From Mallotus nudiflorus (lineage: Eukaryota > Streptophyta > Magnoliopsida > Malpighiales > Euphorbiaceae): a stretch of DNA of 64,000 nt. A program made the position numbers and the translations under genes. Positions 61,459-64,000 of this stretch are shown piece after piece. Below the pieces are notes generated by a model. The model ran no database searches. It was not told the DNA's origin and saw nothing but the letters and a program-made list of their open reading frames with translations. The stretch spans positions 1,196,001 through 1,260,000 of the forward strand of contig CANTUR010000455.1 of the NCBI GenBank assembly GCA_947683625.1. The letters are read 5' to 3'. Positions within the stretch are counted from its first letter, which is position 1, and every line of letters begins with the position of its first letter.

Positions 61459-63322
61459 TGTAATATCCCGTGTTTTTAAGTATTTTTATACTGCATCAGG
61501 ATATGCAGTGTTAATAATTTTATATATATTTATGATATTTTTATGAGTTGATATTTATTTAAAGCTTATTTTAATTATTGTATATTATTTTAAGTGCTTT
61601 ATGTAAAATTTTCTTGGGACTTGCATTTTCGGAAAAATTGACACGTAAATTATTTGTTAATAATTATTTTAAATAGATTATCGCATTTGCATGAACTCAT
61701 ATATATTTTTAAAGTACTAAATAACATATATATGTGTATTTATTTATTTAATTAGGATTTAATTAATTACCCCAGTATTTTTATTAGTTATTAATTAGTT
61801 TTAATATTATTTAATTATTTTTAGTGTATAAATTACTTAATATATTAAATTATGTGTGTGGTGAATATTTATTGTCCATACAATATTTTATATTAAAATA
61901 ATATAAAGTATATATATAGATACATACCTATACATGTATTATATTTATCAAAAATAAAGTTTGATTTATTTACATCATTGCCATCGTCTCCTTCTTCTTC
62001 CCCGTCGCACGCCCGATCACCCAACCACCGCCTGCCATCCCGTTTTCTCACCATCAGTGTGCCTCTCGGTGTGCCACCTCCTTCCCTAGCCTTCCTCGCC
62101 GCCAGCAGCTCCCTATTCCGTCGTGGTTTGGTCGGAATAAGCTCGGGAAGCCGAAACTTGAGCCACCGTCGTTCACGGTGATTCCGGCCACCATTTTTGA
62201 CACCACTGGTCTCTTTCTTCTCCTTGAGCTTCGTTGAGTATGATTCTAAGCTTTTTTTCACTTAAAATGGTCTTGATTTGCTTAGGTTTCGATTTTGGTA
62301 ATTCAGCCATTTTAGGGTTCTTGATTTTTTTGAACTTTGAATTGATTGATTCATGAAAAATTCCTTCACAAATATTGTTCCACTTATCTTAATATACATT
62401 TTTGAATTTTTGTAGAATTTTTGGAAATTATTTTGATTTTTGGGTATTTTTGAATATTTTATTATTATTTTCTAATTTTCGAAAATTAATTAATTAAATT
62501 ATGAAATTGTGTTTTATGATAAATATAGGTTTTGAAATGAATTATAGAAATTTATTTGGAATTTTTATGAATTTATATGTATTTATTTTGAATTTAATTA
62601 GTTTATGTAATTTTGGAAAAATAGGATTAATTGTATGTTTAATTGAAATTAATTAGTTAATTGAGTTTATTTATTGATATTATTGATAAATATGTTGAGA
62701 AAATTAATTTTTGTACAATTATATTATTTTTGGTGAATTTTTGAAGTAATTTTAGTATATTTATATATATATATAGGGGTATTTTGGTAATTTTACCCTA
62801 AATTGGCTAAAAATGTAATTAAATTGGTTTTAATAGTTATTTAAGGTATAAAAATGATTTCTACAAATTATTTAGTATTTTTAACTAATTAAAACTATTT
62901 TTCGTAAATTATTTTTAATTATATATATAATATACAATTTTTCTAATAAAATGAGTTTTTATTAGTTTTTAATGTCTTTTAGGGTTAATTATGTAATTTC
63001 TACTTATAAAATGTATTTCTATGATATAAGGGTATTTTTGGTATTTTTGTATTGTTTTGTGAATTGTGGACTCCGGTCGGTAAACTGTAATTTGGAGTCC
63101 GACCAAAGGGTTGTGATTGAGATTCTGTGTCTGTTTTTGAAGTGTGTTTCTTTACAGGGCCGGCTCTACTCTTTGAGTAGAGAGATGTCCGTTTTATAGG
63201 GGAGGTTTTGCCGAATTTTTGGTAGAATTCTCGTAAAACATGATGTCCGGTCGAACCCTAATTCTGATTCTGTGTCTAATATTCTAAATCGAGTTTCTAG
63301 GATTTTCTGTTAGGTTTATTCT
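61459..63322 (-). mobile_element. partial long LTR, minus orientation
   Basis: Starts TGTAATATCCCG, the reverse complement of the LTR end CGGRATATTACA-type seen at 16037 and 35255. Its reverse complement shares ordered blocks with the Tekay-type LTR (near 63170-63300: GAGAATTCTACC, AAAATTCGGC, GCCGGCCCTGTA compared with 33600-33760). A GC-richer block (61975-62210) corresponds to 34690-34900 in that LTR. The other LTR end is not present on the right because a plus-oriented LTR begins at 63323. Open frames in the GC-rich block are not convincing genes. Confidence 0.75.
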
Positions 63323-64000
63323 TGTCATGACCCAAAACAGGGGCCATGACCGGCACTAGGAAACGGGAATTCTTTTGAATCCAGAACCCGTAGCAATCCT
63401 ACAAATAAAACATGCAATAGTAATAACAATATATAATGCAGCGGAAATAAAAATCATAAATATCGCAATAACATTTCCACCAACTGGATTTAAATTAAAT
63501 ACTCATCATTACATATATATAAACTTTTTTAATACAAATCCAGTTCAAATATAATACAACATCTCTTTAAATATTTAATGACTACTGCAATGTCTAGATA
63601 AAATAAAACTGAAGACTCAGAGAAGCAGTTTACACAAAGAAGCCGGGGCGGAAGAAATCCGGCGTACAGGCCTGCTACTGAGGTCTGAAGATGATGACTC
63701 TCCTAAAAAATTAGTCAACGGAGGGGAGTCAGACCTCACTGAGTGAATTACTATAATATATATACATGCATACTAAATGACAATGCATACAAACAACAGT
63801 ATATATCTAATATGTATATATACAGGCAATACACACAGATGCAATAAAATCATTTTATATATATTTTACAGAAAATCATCGTTTATGAAGGATCAAATAA
63901 AACCCTATGATATCGCAACCTCAAAAATAGTGTTAGACAACACTCTAGCCATACAGTCTCACTTATTCCAAATATATTCACTTGTTCCATTTAGACAGTA
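63323..64000 (+). repeat. start of another long LTR, plus orientation, runs off the window
   Basis: Starts TGTCATGACCCAAAACAGGG and is collinear with 10269-10922 (shared TATGAAGGATCAAATA and AGTGTTAGACAACACTCTAG). It abuts the inverted LTR at 63322. The predicted downstream target duplication, if this is a clean insertion, is ATTCT (63318-63322). Confidence 0.85.

Overview
This is nuclear DNA from a flowering plant, almost certainly a dicot. It is strongly AT-rich, has introns with GT/AG borders, and is packed with plant-type transposable elements. I cannot name the species. No rRNA, tRNA or CRISPR array was recognised. Only one gene looks like an intact host gene: a three-exon, 135-residue, DUF3245-like protein at 43581-44189 (+). 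A frameshifted serine hydroxymethyltransferase fragment lies just upstream of it at 42788-43217 (-).

Layout. (1) 314-20905 is a degenerate Mutator-like element (MULE) with ~120 bp terminal inverted repeats. It carries a minus-strand transposase pseudogene (2078-2989 and 17440-20076) and a convergent plus-strand GRF zinc-finger reading frame (687-1114). The MULE is split by a Ty1/copia retrotransposon (2990-17439, minus strand). The right-hand LTR of that copia holds a solo LTR of a long-LTR Ty3/gypsy family (10269-16037, target duplication CTTAC). That solo LTR in turn holds a rearranged endogenous caulimovirid, a plant pararetrovirus (10923-15544). This makes four nested layers. (2) 22307-35255 is a ~13 kb Ty3/gypsy chromovirus of Tekay/Del type on the minus strand, with 3-4 kb LTRs. 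A second copia solo LTR (26012-27539, target duplication CATTA) sits in its integrase. (3) 35947-37896 is a solo LTR of a Tat-lineage gypsy family. (4) 37897-45212 is the host island with the gene, the SHMT fragment and a MITE. (5) 45213-61458 is a Tat-lineage element on the minus strand. It has gag, protease, RT, two RNase H domains and integrase. On the opposite strand, between integrase and the 3' LTR, it carries two accessory coding regions: a plant mobile domain (PMD) gene and a DUF7745-like gene. Next to its polypurine tract are two adjacent minisatellite arrays. (6) 61459-64000 holds two pieces of the Tekay-type long-LTR family in opposite orientations; the second runs off the window.

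How the parts relate. The elements form a nested stratigraphy whose order can be read from target duplications and interruptions. None of the retroelement frames is intact. The most notable features are the Tat element with its antisense accessory pair and repeated GGCGATCGCC palindromes, the shuffled pararetrovirus, and a copia element that has no target duplication and is flanked by duplicated MULE sequence, as if two copia-bearing MULE copies had recombined. All identities come from reading motifs by eye; no database search was run.
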